Origin: Streptomyces sp. NBC_00683
GTDB lineage: Bacteria; Actinomycetota; Actinomycetes; Streptomycetales; Streptomycetaceae
Direction of reading: 5' to 3'
DNA: 64,000 bases
NCBI RefSeq assembly: GCF_036226745.1
Contig: NZ_CP109013.1
Location: 5,270,001 to 5,334,000, forward strand
Both the position numbers and the translations under genes were made by a program. The first letter of the stretch is position 1; each line of letters starts with the position of its first letter. The notes beneath the pieces are model-generated. The model saw nothing but the letters and a program-made list of their open reading frames with translations, searched no databases and was not told the DNA's origin. Shown here piece after piece: positions 9,464-18,700 of the stretch.

Positions 9464-9468
9464 ACGGC

Positions 9469-11709
9469 TCACCCGTTGGTGTACTCCCGCACCGTCACCT
9501 GCCGAGGCACCCCCGTGGGGCCACGGCCGCCGGTCGGCAGGGGCAGCGGCAGCCCCGAGGTGTCGCCCAGGAAGACCCGGCGCACCACCCGCTCCGCCGC
9601 GTGCCCGTCGTCGTACGGGCAGAACCGGGCCCGGAACGCGGCCCGCCGCTGCGCCGAGCGCGGGCCGCGCCAGTGGTCCGTGGCGAAGATCTCGTGCAGC
9701 TCGTCCTGGCTGCGCGCCACTGCCCCCGGCGGGAACCCCTCCAGGTCGAAGTACGTTCCGCGCGCCGCCTCGTAGGCCTGTCTGTCCTCGAGGTGCAGGA
9801 CGACCGGCCGGTCCAGGTTGACGTAGTCGAACATCAGCGACGAGTAGTCCGTGATCAGTGCGTCCGAGGCGAGACAGAGCTCCTCGACGGAGGGATGGGC
9901 GCTGACGTCGATGATCTGTGGGTGCGGGGGGCGTCCGGCGACGGTGCGGGCCGCGGAGCCGGTGTCCAGGTAGTGGGAGCGTGCCAGGATCACGAAGTGC
10001 GGGCCCAGGACGCGGACCAGCTGGTCCAGGTCCAGGGTGTGGTGCTGGGCGCGCCGGTAGTCGCGGTGCGTCGGGGCGTACAGGACGGCGGTGCTGCCCG
10101 CCGGGACGGCCAGGCTCTCGCGCAGCTGCGCGATCCGGGCGGGGCCGGTGCGGCGGAAGACGTCGTTGCGCGGATTGCCGTACTCCAGCGTGGTGTAGCC
10201 GGAGGGGTAGGTCCGCTCCCACACGAGGGTGGAGTGCTGGTTGGCGGAGAGCGAGAAGTCCCACTTGTCGACGTTGCGCAGCAGCGTCTCGAAGTCCATG
10301 GAGCCGGCCGCGGCGGGGCGGTGCACGAGGTCGGTGCCCATCGTCTTCAGGGGCGTCCCGTGGTGGGTCTGCAGCAGCACCTGGCCGCGCCGCTTCACCA
10401 GCCGCCGGTCGAAGTTGACGTTGTTCACGAGGTATTTGGAGCGGGCCAGAGCCGTCCAGTAGGCGAACGTCCCCGGGTTCAGCACCCGGGTTGCCGCCGG
10501 CACGGTGTGCGCGTCCTCGGGGCGGCAGATCCAGGAGGTACGCAGTCCGGGGACCAGCGCGCGGGCCGTCTCCTCGACGGCTGCGGGGCTGCAGGTGTAG
10601 CCGCGGTTCCAGTAGGCGGCGAACACCGCCTCCGAGGGCCGCACCGGGAGCCGGAGCTGGACGCGGTAGTGCAGCTGGAGGACGGCCCCGCGCACCACCC
10701 GGCGCAGCGCCGCCGTACCGCGGCGCAGCCGGCCGCGCAGCTGCTGTGCGGCCCACAGGGCGCGGTACGTACGGTGGGCGCCCAGCCGGAACAGCCCGTG
10801 GCGCAGCCGGGCGCGGCGCGGTACGGGGGCGCCCGGGGTGCGGTAGCGGCGGCAGTGGGCGCGGGCGAGGCGGAAGAACTGGCCCCGTGTGCCGCGCGGG
10901 AGCCGGCCGCGGGAGGTGAACAGCGTCGAGAAGTGGTCGAGCATCCGGCGGAACATCACCGGACGCCAGACGGCGAGTTCGGGCCGGGCGTCGATGAAGG
11001 CGAAGACCCGGTCGTACTGGTCGAAGACGTCGAAGTGCCTGCGGGTGGTGGTGGAGAGGATGTTTCCCCGGCGCCGCTGGCGGTATCCGACGCAGACCGC
11101 GTCCAGGACGGCGATCGATCCGGCGGCCATCAGGACCGGGTAGGTCCAGGGGGTGTCCTCGTAGTAGCCGGGCGGGAAGGTGAAGCCCTCGGCCTCGATG
11201 AACTCGCGGCGGTAGGCCTTGTTCCAGACGACCATCAGGACCTTGAGCAGTTCGGGGCGTTCCGCGAGCCGGAAGGAGGCGGGCCCGGTCTCGGCGAGGT
11301 GCCGGGCGAAGGTGTTGCGTACGCTCTCGCCCGACCAGTACGTGCGGGCGTAGTCGTAGACCAGGACATCGGGACCGCCGGTCGCGTTGAGCCGGTCGGC
11401 GATCGTCTGCAGCGCCTCGGGGGCGAAGGTGTCGTCGCCGTCGAGGAAGAGCAGGTAGTCACCGTTCGCCCTGGCCACCCCGGCGTTGCGGGCCGGTCCG
11501 AGACCGGAGTTGTGCGGGAGGTGGACGGCGCTGACCCGGGGGTCGCGGGCGGCGTACTCGTCGGCGATCGGGCCGCAGGCGTCCGGTGAACAGTCGTCGA
11601 CCACGATGATTTCGTAGTCCTTGAAGGACTGGTTCAGCACGGAGTCGAGACACGCGTGCAGATACGCCTGGACCCGGTACGCGGGCACGATGACACTGAA
11701 CCGGGGCAC
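9469..11709 (-). CDS. GT2 glycosyltransferase/CDP-glycerol glycerophosphotransferase fusion, third copy
   Basis: 746 residues from a GTG at 11709. Residues 1-~310 are an intact GT2 domain: SVIVPAYRVQAYLHACLDS, IIVVDDCSPD, GLGPARNAGVARA and LLFLDGDDTF. Residues ~380-720 are the glycerophosphotransferase: QTHHGTPLKTMGTDL, EYGNPRNDVFRRTG, VLYAPTHRDYRR, RSHYLDTG and ALITDYSSLMFDYVNLDRPVV. It is shorter than the 1965 fusion because it lacks the long middle region. Its CPYDDGHAAERVVRRVF near the end matches the partial gene at the left edge, so those two are the closest paralogs. It converges on the operon 1965-9417 and has its own promoter region in 11710-11811. Confidence 0.86.
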   Translation of the reverse strand: MPRFSVIVPAYRVQAYLHACLDSVLNQSFKDYEIIVVDDCSPDACGPIADEYAARDPRVSAVHLPHNSGLGPARNAGVARANGDYLLFLDGDDTFAPEALQTIADRLNATGGPDVLVYDYARTYWSGESVRNTFARHLAETGPASFRLAERPELLKVLMVVWNKAYRREFIEAEGFTFPPGYYEDTPWTYPVLMAAGSIAVLDAVCVGYRQRRRGNILSTTTRRHFDVFDQYDRVFAFIDARPELAVWRPVMFRRMLDHFSTLFTSRGRLPRGTRGQFFRLARAHCRRYRTPGAPVPRRARLRHGLFRLGAHRTYRALWAAQQLRGRLRRGTAALRRVVRGAVLQLHYRVQLRLPVRPSEAVFAAYWNRGYTCSPAAVEETARALVPGLRTSWICRPEDAHTVPAATRVLNPGTFAYWTALARSKYLVNNVNFDRRLVKRRGQVLLQTHHGTPLKTMGTDLVHRPAAAGSMDFETLLRNVDKWDFSLSANQHSTLVWERTYPSGYTTLEYGNPRNDVFRRTGPARIAQLRESLAVPAGSTAVLYAPTHRDYRRAQHHTLDLDQLVRVLGPHFVILARSHYLDTGSAARTVAGRPPHPQIIDVSAHPSVEELCLASDALITDYSSLMFDYVNLDRPVVLHLEDRQAYEAARGTYFDLEGFPPGAVARSQDELHEIFATDHWRGPRSAQRRAAFRARFCPYDDGHAAERVVRRVFLGDTSGLPLPLPTGGRGPTGVPRQVTVREYTNG

Positions 11710-11811
11710 AACACATCCAGGGGTCGCTCGCGGGCGGGCAGGTGGCCCGCAAACGGCCGATGGAGTGACTTGGTTACGCCGGATGTGGCATTCGGGGGAA
11801 GTCCGAGGTAG

Positions 11812-11841
11812 GGCGGCCCGGTCGGGAGTGACCGGGCCGCC
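11812..11841 (-). terminator. Perfect 12-bp hairpin ending the minus-strand ABC operon
   Basis: GGCGGCCCGGTC at 11812-11823 pairs perfectly with GACCGGGCCGCC at 11830-11841, with a 6-base loop. It lies 50 bases beyond the stop of the permease gene at 11891-12808, reading on the minus strand. Confidence 0.7.
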
Positions 11842-11890
11842 GCACTGTTGACGAACGTATGTACGCCTTCGGTGTCGAGCCGGGATGCCG

Positions 11891-12808
11891 CTACTTGACG
11901 GCGCCGGCCATCACACCGGAGACGAACTGCCGCTGGAAGGCGAAGAACACCGCCAGCGGGATCACCATCGACACGAAGGCGCCGGGCGCCAGGACGTCGA
12001 TGTTGTTGCCGAACTGGCGGACCTGCTGCTGCAGGGCCACGGTGATCGGCGGGGACTCCGAGTCCGCGAAGATCAGCGCGACCAGCATGTCGTTCCACAC
12101 CCAGAGGAACTGGAAGATCCCCAGTGAGGCGATCGCCGGCCCGCCGAGCGGCATCACGACCCGGGTGAAGAGCCGGATCTCGCCCGCACCGTCGAGCCGT
12201 GCGGCCTCCAGGAGTTCGCGGGGGATCTCCGCGAAGAAGTTCCGCAGGAGGAAGATGGCGAACGGCAGGCCGAACGCCGTGTGGAACATGATCACGCCGA
12301 AGGTCGTCTCGAAGATCCCGATGGTGCCGAAGAGCTCGGAGACCGGGATCAGCGCGACCTGTACGGGGACCACCAGCAGGCCGACGACCACCAGGAACCA
12401 CCAGTCGCGGCCGGGAAACTCCATCCAGGCGAAGGCGTATCCGGCGAGCGAGCCGATCACCACGACCAGGAACGTGGTGGGGACGGTGATCAGCACGGTG
12501 CTGAGCAGCGAATCGGTGATGACCGAATTGTCGAGCAGGCGCTGGTAGTTGTCGAACGTGAGCTCCGACGGGGCGGTGAAGATCTTCCACCAGCCACTCG
12601 CCGCGATGTCCTCGGCCCCGCGCAGCGAGGACAGCAGCAGCCCGATGGTCGGCATCAGCCAGAACAGGCCCACCAGGACGAGGAAGACCCGCATGACGCC
12701 GCCGCCGGCGCGGGCGGCCGCCCGCGAGGCGAGGGACGGCTTGGCCTTCACCGGCTCGGCCGTGGCAGCGAGGACCCCTGTGGCCCTTACCGGCTCGGTC
12801 GTGGTCAT
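11891..12808 (-). CDS. Sugar ABC transporter permease (MalG type)
   Basis: 305 residues with six predicted membrane segments and a long cytoplasmic N-terminus. The binding-protein-dependent-transport signature (EAA loop) is clear: ELLEAARLDGAGEIRLFTRVVMPLGGPAIA. The end, FAFQRQFVSGVMAGAVK, is typical of MalG/UgpE permeases. Its start overlaps the stop of the upstream permease by 4 bases. With the solute-binding protein at 14186-15544 and permease 12805-14181 it forms an importer for a carbohydrate; the sugar cannot be identified. No ATPase gene is present, so it probably shares a housekeeping MsiK-like ATPase, as many Streptomyces sugar importers do (established for the group, inferred here). 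Confidence 0.9.
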   Translation of the reverse strand: MTTTEPVRATGVLAATAEPVKAKPSLASRAAARAGGGVMRVFLVLVGLFWLMPTIGLLLSSLRGAEDIAASGWWKIFTAPSELTFDNYQRLLDNSVITDSLLSTVLITVPTTFLVVVIGSLAGYAFAWMEFPGRDWWFLVVVGLLVVPVQVALIPVSELFGTIGIFETTFGVIMFHTAFGLPFAIFLLRNFFAEIPRELLEAARLDGAGEIRLFTRVVMPLGGPAIASLGIFQFLWVWNDMLVALIFADSESPPITVALQQQVRQFGNNIDVLAPGAFVSMVIPLAVFFAFQRQFVSGVMAGAVK

Positions 12809-14181
12809 CGGCGCCCCTCCTTACGTATCCGGCGGACATTGAAGAGCATCACCGGAATCACCAGCAGCAGCAGGAGCACGGCGATGGCGCTGCCGACCCC
12901 GAGGTCCGCGTCCGTGCCGAACGAGGACCGGTACAGCTGGAGCGCCAGGACGTTCGCGTCGTCCTGGGTGGAGCCGGGCGCGATGATGAAGACCAGGTCG
13001 AAGATCTTCAGGACGTTGATCATCAGGGTGACCAGCACCACCGCGAGGACGGGCGCGAGCAACGGGACGGTGATCCGGCGGAACACCTGCCACTCGTTGG
13101 CGCCGTCCACCCGGGCCGCTTCGAGGAGTTCGCGCGGCAGGCCAGCCAGTCCCGCCGCGATCAGGACCATCGCGAAGCCCGCCCACATCCAGACGTAGCT
13201 GCCGATGATCCCCGGTGTCACGAGGGACGGGCCGAGCCAGTCGACCCCGTTGTACGGCTCCCGGAAGTTCGTCGCCGGCAGCCGCAGCTCCGCGCCGTCG
13301 GCCGACGCGGGCAGGGTGAACACCCCGTCCGCGCCCGCGGTCGCGGAGGCGACGACCTTGCCGTCCTTGACCGCCTCGACCGTGATGCCCTTCAGGCCGA
13401 ATTCCTTCGGGTCCACGACGTTGGGTCTGCCGCCGCCCCCCTTGGTGAAGTCGAGCCACGCGGTACCGGTGATCTTCCCGTCCACCGCGGTGGCGGCCTT
13501 CGCCGGCTCCGCGTCGCCCGGCATCTTCGCGGGCGCCACACCGACGAGAGGCAGCTGGACCGGGGAGCCGGCCCGCACCGGTTCCTTCGTGACGAAGGAA
13601 CCGCCGCCGCCCGCCTTCAGCGGATGGACGGGCAGCGGATGCGCCTTGGGGAAGCCCGAGGACGCCGAGAAGGTGTCGTGGACGCCCACCGCCACGGCGT
13701 TGGCGACGCCGCGCTCCGGCGCCTGGTCGTACACCAGGCGGAAGATGATGCCCGCGGCCAGCATCGAGATCGCCATCGGCATGAAGACGATCAGCTTGAA
13801 CGCCGTGCCCCACCGGATGCGCTCGGTCAGCACCGCGAAGATCAGCCCGAGCACGGTGGAGACCGTCGGTGCGAGGACGACCCAGATCAGGTTGTTCTTG
13901 ACCGCGGTACGGATGGTGTCGTCGGTGAACAGCGACGTGTAGTTGTCGATGCCCGCGAAGCCCGTGCCCGACTGGTCGAGGAAGGACCGGTAGACGGAGT
14001 ACACGATCGGATAGACGACGAGTGCGCCGAGCAGCACCAGGGCAGGCAGCAGGAACGCCGCCGCGAACACCCTGCGGGTGCCGGTCACGCTCCTGCGCGT
14101 GCGTACGGGCTTCGGCTCGCCGTCAGGACGCTTGTCGGCGGGGGGCACCGCTCCGGTGCCCCCCGCGGTCGCTGTGGTCAT
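12805..14181 (-). CDS. Sugar ABC transporter permease (MalF type) with extracytoplasmic insert
   Basis: 458 residues, about 150 more than a usual MalF-type permease. The N-terminal helices (FLLPALVLLGALVVYPIVYS, LIWVVLAPTVSTVLGLIFAV, LIVFMPMAISMLAAGIIFRL) and the EAA loop ELLEAARVDGANEWQVFRRI are normal. Between ~residue 150 and 325 lies an insert with GGGGSF and TAWLDFTKGGGG flanks. Its core (GLKGITVEAVKDGKVVASAT, ADGVFTLPASADGAELRLP) looks like a beta-sandwich of the SdrD-B/carboxypeptidase-regulatory kind. Its position matches the periplasmic P2 loop of E. coli MalF, which contacts the binding protein, so a similar docking role is plausible. Confidence 0.88.
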   Translation of the reverse strand: MTTATAGGTGAVPPADKRPDGEPKPVRTRRSVTGTRRVFAAAFLLPALVLLGALVVYPIVYSVYRSFLDQSGTGFAGIDNYTSLFTDDTIRTAVKNNLIWVVLAPTVSTVLGLIFAVLTERIRWGTAFKLIVFMPMAISMLAAGIIFRLVYDQAPERGVANAVAVGVHDTFSASSGFPKAHPLPVHPLKAGGGGSFVTKEPVRAGSPVQLPLVGVAPAKMPGDAEPAKAATAVDGKITGTAWLDFTKGGGGRPNVVDPKEFGLKGITVEAVKDGKVVASATAGADGVFTLPASADGAELRLPATNFREPYNGVDWLGPSLVTPGIIGSYVWMWAGFAMVLIAAGLAGLPRELLEAARVDGANEWQVFRRITVPLLAPVLAVVLVTLMINVLKIFDLVFIIAPGSTQDDANVLALQLYRSSFGTDADLGVGSAIAVLLLLLVIPVMLFNVRRIRKEGRR

Positions 14182-14185
14182 CCCG

Positions 14186-15544
14186 TCAGCTCTTGTACGC
14201 CTCGGCCGCGTCGGACTCCAGTTTCGCCTGAGTCCCCGCGATGTCCTTCGGGTTCTTCAGGAAGTCCTGGAGCGTCTTCCACTCACCCTTCCCGGGGGTC
14301 CCGCCGAACGACTGGGGCGCCTGGTCGGACATGTCGAACCGGACGTCGTCGCCGGCCGCGATCAGTGCCTCGGCCATCTTGCGCTGCACGTCGTTCGGGT
14401 ACGCGGCCACGTCCAGGCCCTTGTTGGGCGAGATGAACCCGCCCGCCTCGGCCCAGATCTTCGCCGCGTCCGTCGAGGCCAGCCAGGTCAGCAGCGCCTG
14501 GGCGCCCTTGCTGTCCTTGAGCGCCACGGCGGCGTCGCCGCCCGTCACCACGGGGGAGTCCGCGCCGACCGCCGGGAACGGGAACACCTTGGCGTCCGTA
14601 CCGATCTTCGCCTTGGTCTGCGCGATGTTGATGGAGACGAAGTCGCCCTCGAACACCATCGCGCCCTTGGGCTGGTCCCCGCCGGTGAAGGTCTGGGTGA
14701 CGGACGCCGGGAACTCGGTCTGCAGCGCCCCGTCGGCGCCGCCCGCGATCAGGCTCGGCTTGCCGAAGAGCTCGGCGAGCGTGGTCAGCGCGTCCTTGAC
14801 GGACGGGTCCGTCCACTTGATCTCGTGCTTGGCCAGCTGGTCGTACTTCTCCGGGCCGGCCTGCGAGAGGTAGATGTTCTCGAACCAGTCGGTGAGCGTC
14901 CAGCCGTCCGCGCCGCCGACGGAGACGGGGGTGACACCGGAGGCGGAGACCGTCTCGGCGGTGGCCAGGAAGTCCTTCCAGGTCTTCGGCTCACTCGCGC
15001 CCGCGTTCTCGAACGCCGCGGCGTTGTACCAGATGAGGGACTTGTTGGCGGCCTTGAAGTAGACGCCGTACTGGGTGCCGTCCACCGTGCCGAGGTCCTG
15101 CCAGACCTTCGCGTAGTTCTTGCTCAGCTGGGCCTTCGCCTCGGCCCCCACCGGCTTCGCCCACTTCTTGGCGACGGCCTGCTGGATGGCGCCGACCTGC
15201 GGGATCATCGCCACGTCCGGGGGCTGGCCGCCCGCAATCTTCGTACCAAGGAAGTTGACGATCGGGTCCTGCGCCGGAACGAAGGTCACCGTGGCGCCCG
15301 TGCGCTTCTCGAACTCGTCGAGCACCTTGGTGAAGTTGGCCTGCTCCGGCCCCGTCCAGACCGCGGCGACCGAGACCTTCTCGCCGTCCAGTTTCGGCAG
15401 TTCGACGCTCGACGGACTTTCCTTGCCCGAGCCCTCGCCCGCCTTGTCCTTGGCGCCGCCGTCGTCACCGCATCCCGTGAGGGCCAGTGCCCCGATCGCG
15501 GTGAACACCAGTGCGGCCCTACGCATTCGAAGGGTTGTGCGCAT
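14186..15544 (-). CDS. Sugar ABC transporter solute-binding lipoprotein
   Basis: 452 residues. The chosen ATG at 15544 gives a classic lipoprotein signal: MRTTLRMRRAALVFTAIGA, then LALTGCGDD with the lipobox Cys. An ATG 27 bases upstream lacks a ribosome site. The mature part is an SBP_bac_1 family protein: VSVAAVWTGPEQANFTKVLDEFEKRTG, DVAMIPQVGAIQQAV and YGVYFKAANKSLIWYN. It is the first gene of the operon and lies 4 bases from the permease at 14181. The 240 bp upstream hold a 12-bp palindrome and a repeated TCACATCGT. The substrate is unknown. Confidence 0.9.
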   Translation of the reverse strand: MRTTLRMRRAALVFTAIGALALTGCGDDGGAKDKAGEGSGKESPSSVELPKLDGEKVSVAAVWTGPEQANFTKVLDEFEKRTGATVTFVPAQDPIVNFLGTKIAGGQPPDVAMIPQVGAIQQAVAKKWAKPVGAEAKAQLSKNYAKVWQDLGTVDGTQYGVYFKAANKSLIWYNAAAFENAGASEPKTWKDFLATAETVSASGVTPVSVGGADGWTLTDWFENIYLSQAGPEKYDQLAKHEIKWTDPSVKDALTTLAELFGKPSLIAGGADGALQTEFPASVTQTFTGGDQPKGAMVFEGDFVSINIAQTKAKIGTDAKVFPFPAVGADSPVVTGGDAAVALKDSKGAQALLTWLASTDAAKIWAEAGGFISPNKGLDVAAYPNDVQRKMAEALIAAGDDVRFDMSDQAPQSFGGTPGKGEWKTLQDFLKNPKDIAGTQAKLESDAAEAYKS

Positions 15545-15697
15545 TCCCTGCCCCGTCTCTCCTGCGCGCATGTGTTGCGGACCGGCACCAACGGTGGGAC
15601 CTGTGGGTGCCGGTCACGTCTCACATCGTGCGGTTCACATCGTCCGTGCGCACAGTCCTACGCCGGGTGCACGGGCGCCGCAATACCAACCTCGGCC

Positions 15698-15709
15698 TCA
15701 ACCGGTTGA
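15698..15709. promoter_or_regulatory. 12-bp palindrome TCAACCGGTTGA upstream of the ABC operon
   Basis: A perfect palindrome with a central CCGG lies about 155 bases upstream of the solute-binding protein gene. A second inverted pair, GTTGATC (15705-15711) and GATCAAC (15732-15738), overlaps it. Nearby are two copies of TCACATCGT at 15621-15629 and 15635-15643. LacI-type sugar regulators often bind palindromes of this size and symmetry; the regulator is not in the window. Confidence 0.4.
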
Positions 15710-15784
15710 TCGTGATGGGCTCGTGACGTGAGATCAACACACCGTAGGAGGAACGGAGTTCAGGACGAAGACGCGGGAATGCGC

Positions 15785-18700
15785 TCAGGACGGTGACGCG
15801 GGGAACGGGATCAGCGGGGGCAGCCGCTCGGCGTTCACCGAACGGGCCGCCCGCTCGAGGGCGCTGGCCAGCAGGGCCAGGTCGGTCGGCCCGTTTCCCA
15901 GCTCACGGACCGGGCGCCGGGCCGGCGGATCGCCCATCCGCTCCCACTCCAGCGGGACGACGGTGGGACGCAGGGTCGCCGTGCGTGGGATACGGCCCGT
16001 GACCCGGCCGCCCTGGAACGGGGTGACCCGGCCGTCCGGATGCCCCAGCCGGCCACGGCCCGGGGCCGCTTCGTCGGGTGACGGCGGTACGACGGGCGGG
16101 TCGAGCACGATGCGCAGCCGGGCCCCGCGGGCCAGCTCCGTGTCCTCGGTGCGGTCCGGGCGGGCGGAGGTCGCCACCAGATGGACACCGAGGCGTCCGC
16201 CGTCCCTGGCCACGGCCTCCAGCGCCCGTACGACGGACCCGGCGGCCGGGCGGCCGGGGCTGCCGAGCGCCGGGGCGACCAGGGCGTCGAAGTCGTCGGC
16301 CAGGACGACGAGCCGGGGCAGCGGAGAGGGACCGGGATCCGTGGACCGGGCGGTGGTCCGCAGCCGCAGGGTGCCGCTGGCGGGTGATTCGAGATCACCG
16401 CGCTGTTCGGCGATGCCGGCGGGACGGCGGCCGACGAGCGCCTGCGACTCCTCGTACCGCGCGTGCCACGCGGTGAAGTCGAGGTTGCCGAGCAGCTCGG
16501 CCCGGCGCTTCAGCTCGCCGCCGAGCGCCTGGGCGAACTCCCTCATCCGTACGGGGTCGGAGGCGACCAGGTGCGTGAACACGTGCGGCAGTTCCGTACA
16601 GGGACGCAGACCCTCGCCGCGCTCCCCGTGCTCACCGCCCGCCCCGTCGATCAGCAGGATGCCGAGCCGGTCGGGCCGGGCGGCGGACGCCAGCGACGCG
16701 GCGACGGCCCGCAGCAGCTCCGTACGTCCGCTGCCGGCCGGTCCCTCGACCAGCAGGTGCGGGCCCTCGTCGGCCAGATCGATGGAGAGGGGCCCGCGGG
16801 GTCCGGCGCCGAGCACGATCACGGGCCGCCCGGCAAAGCCGGAGGACACGGCCGCGGCGGGCGCCTGCGCCTCGCGCCGCTGCTCGGGCACGCCGGCCGC
16901 CGGGGAGTACGCGGAACGGCCCGACCCGGAGCTGGTGGGGCCGCTGCCCCGGAACGGCGTGTGCCCCGGGTCGGAGGCCGCGCGCTGCTGCCCCACCCGG
17001 GGGCCGGTGCTCAGGGTGCGGCCGGAACCCGTCGTGTCCAGGTCCGCGGTGCCGGTCGTGCGGACCGTCGCCCCCGGCTGGTCCTCCGCCGTGGACGCCC
17101 ATCGGGCCATCAGGGAGGCCGGGGTGGCCCTGGCGAGGCCCAGTTCGTCCAGCAGCCGGGCGGACGGGGGCAGTGCGGCCGCCGCCATGGGCCTGCCCGG
17201 CAGCGCGGCCGAGCCCTCGTCGCGCAGCGGGGCAAGGGCGCGCCCGAACCGCTCCGCCCAGGCCGCCGACACCGCGTCCACCGCGGCGACGGTGCCGTGC
17301 CCGGCGGCCTGGCCGCCCGCCGTACGCAGCAGCCGCAACGCGGTCGCCACATCGCCGCTCAGCATGGCGACCGCCCCGCACTCGCGGAAGGCGATCGAGG
17401 CCCGGCACGCGGTGTCGTAGGTCGCGGCGACCGGAGAGGTGGGTGAGGCCGCCGGCGTCTCGGCCAGGCAGATCAAATGGATTCCGGCCGCCGCCCCCGC
17501 ACCGGCCAGCCCGGCCGTGCTCTCGCGCAGCGCCGCCGAACCGGGGTCGCCGTCCACGACGACCACCGTGTACGGCCCCGAGTGGTGGCGGGCGGCCTCG
17601 GCCACCGCGGCCCGGTCCGCGCTCGCCCAGCCGGGGCCGAGGGGCCCTTCGTACAGGCGGCGCACCAGCTCGGCCGTACGCGCTTCGGCCTGTTCCCTGT
17701 TGTAGGCGAGGAGCAGCCTGCAGTCCTGGCCGTGCATGGGGCGCAGATGCGGCAGCCAGCCGAGCCAGGACCACTCCCGCCGCCGTTCGTCGGTGCTGCG
17801 GGTCCGGTCCGTGCTGATCAGCACGATCTCCAGGTCGAACGGGGAGTGCAGCGCGGCGAGCTGCGCGACCGTCGAGCGGACGAGTCCGGACAGCCGTGCC
17901 CTGGGACCTGCGAGACCGAGCGAACCGGCCTCCCGCAGCCCCACGGTCACCGGCACGGCCGGCAGGTCGGCCCGCTCCGTCGTCCCCAGCCGTACGACCA
18001 GGGCCTCCGGGTGGCTCGCATCGCGCTCCCACAGGCGCGGGCCGGGGCCGAGCGCGGTGAGGAGCACGGTCGCGGGGTCGGGCCAGGTGCCTGCCGGGGC
18101 CGAGGGAGCGGGGGAGCCCGCGGAGGGGGAGAGCCGGGCCTGCTCGGCGCCGGCGGCCGGGAGCGGCCCGCCGGCCGCCCCGCTGCCGGGGTCGCCCTTG
18201 CCGCCGGCCAGGCGCCGCGCCCAGGCCCCTATGCCGCGCCGCGGAGCTTCGCCCTCCGTGAGGGCGCCGCCGCGGCCGTGGGTGAGCTGCGGCCGGGCAG
18301 CGGCCCCGCTCCGGTGTTCGCCGTGTCCTGCGGGGGTGTCGCCGTATGCCTCGTCCGCGCCGTGGCCTGCATGGTCCGCCGGGGAGGGGCTGTAGGCATG
18401 ACTGTGCCCTCCGCAGCCGCCGGGCTCCTCCCGCTCCCCGTCCCCATGGACGCTCGCACCGGCTCCCGTCGTGTCCCTGGGGTCCGCGCGGGCGACCCTC
18501 AGATGGCCCTCGCCGTCGGGTGCCGTCGCCAGCGCCGGCGTACGGGTGCCTGCAGTGAGCCGGAGCGTCGACTCGCCGAGGCGCAGCAGTGCGCCCGGGG
18601 TCAGGGGGACCGGGCGCTCGCCGACCTCCGTACCGTCCAGGGCGGTGCCGTTGGTGGAGCGGAGGTCGGCGACCGACACCCGGCCGTCCTCGGAGACCGT

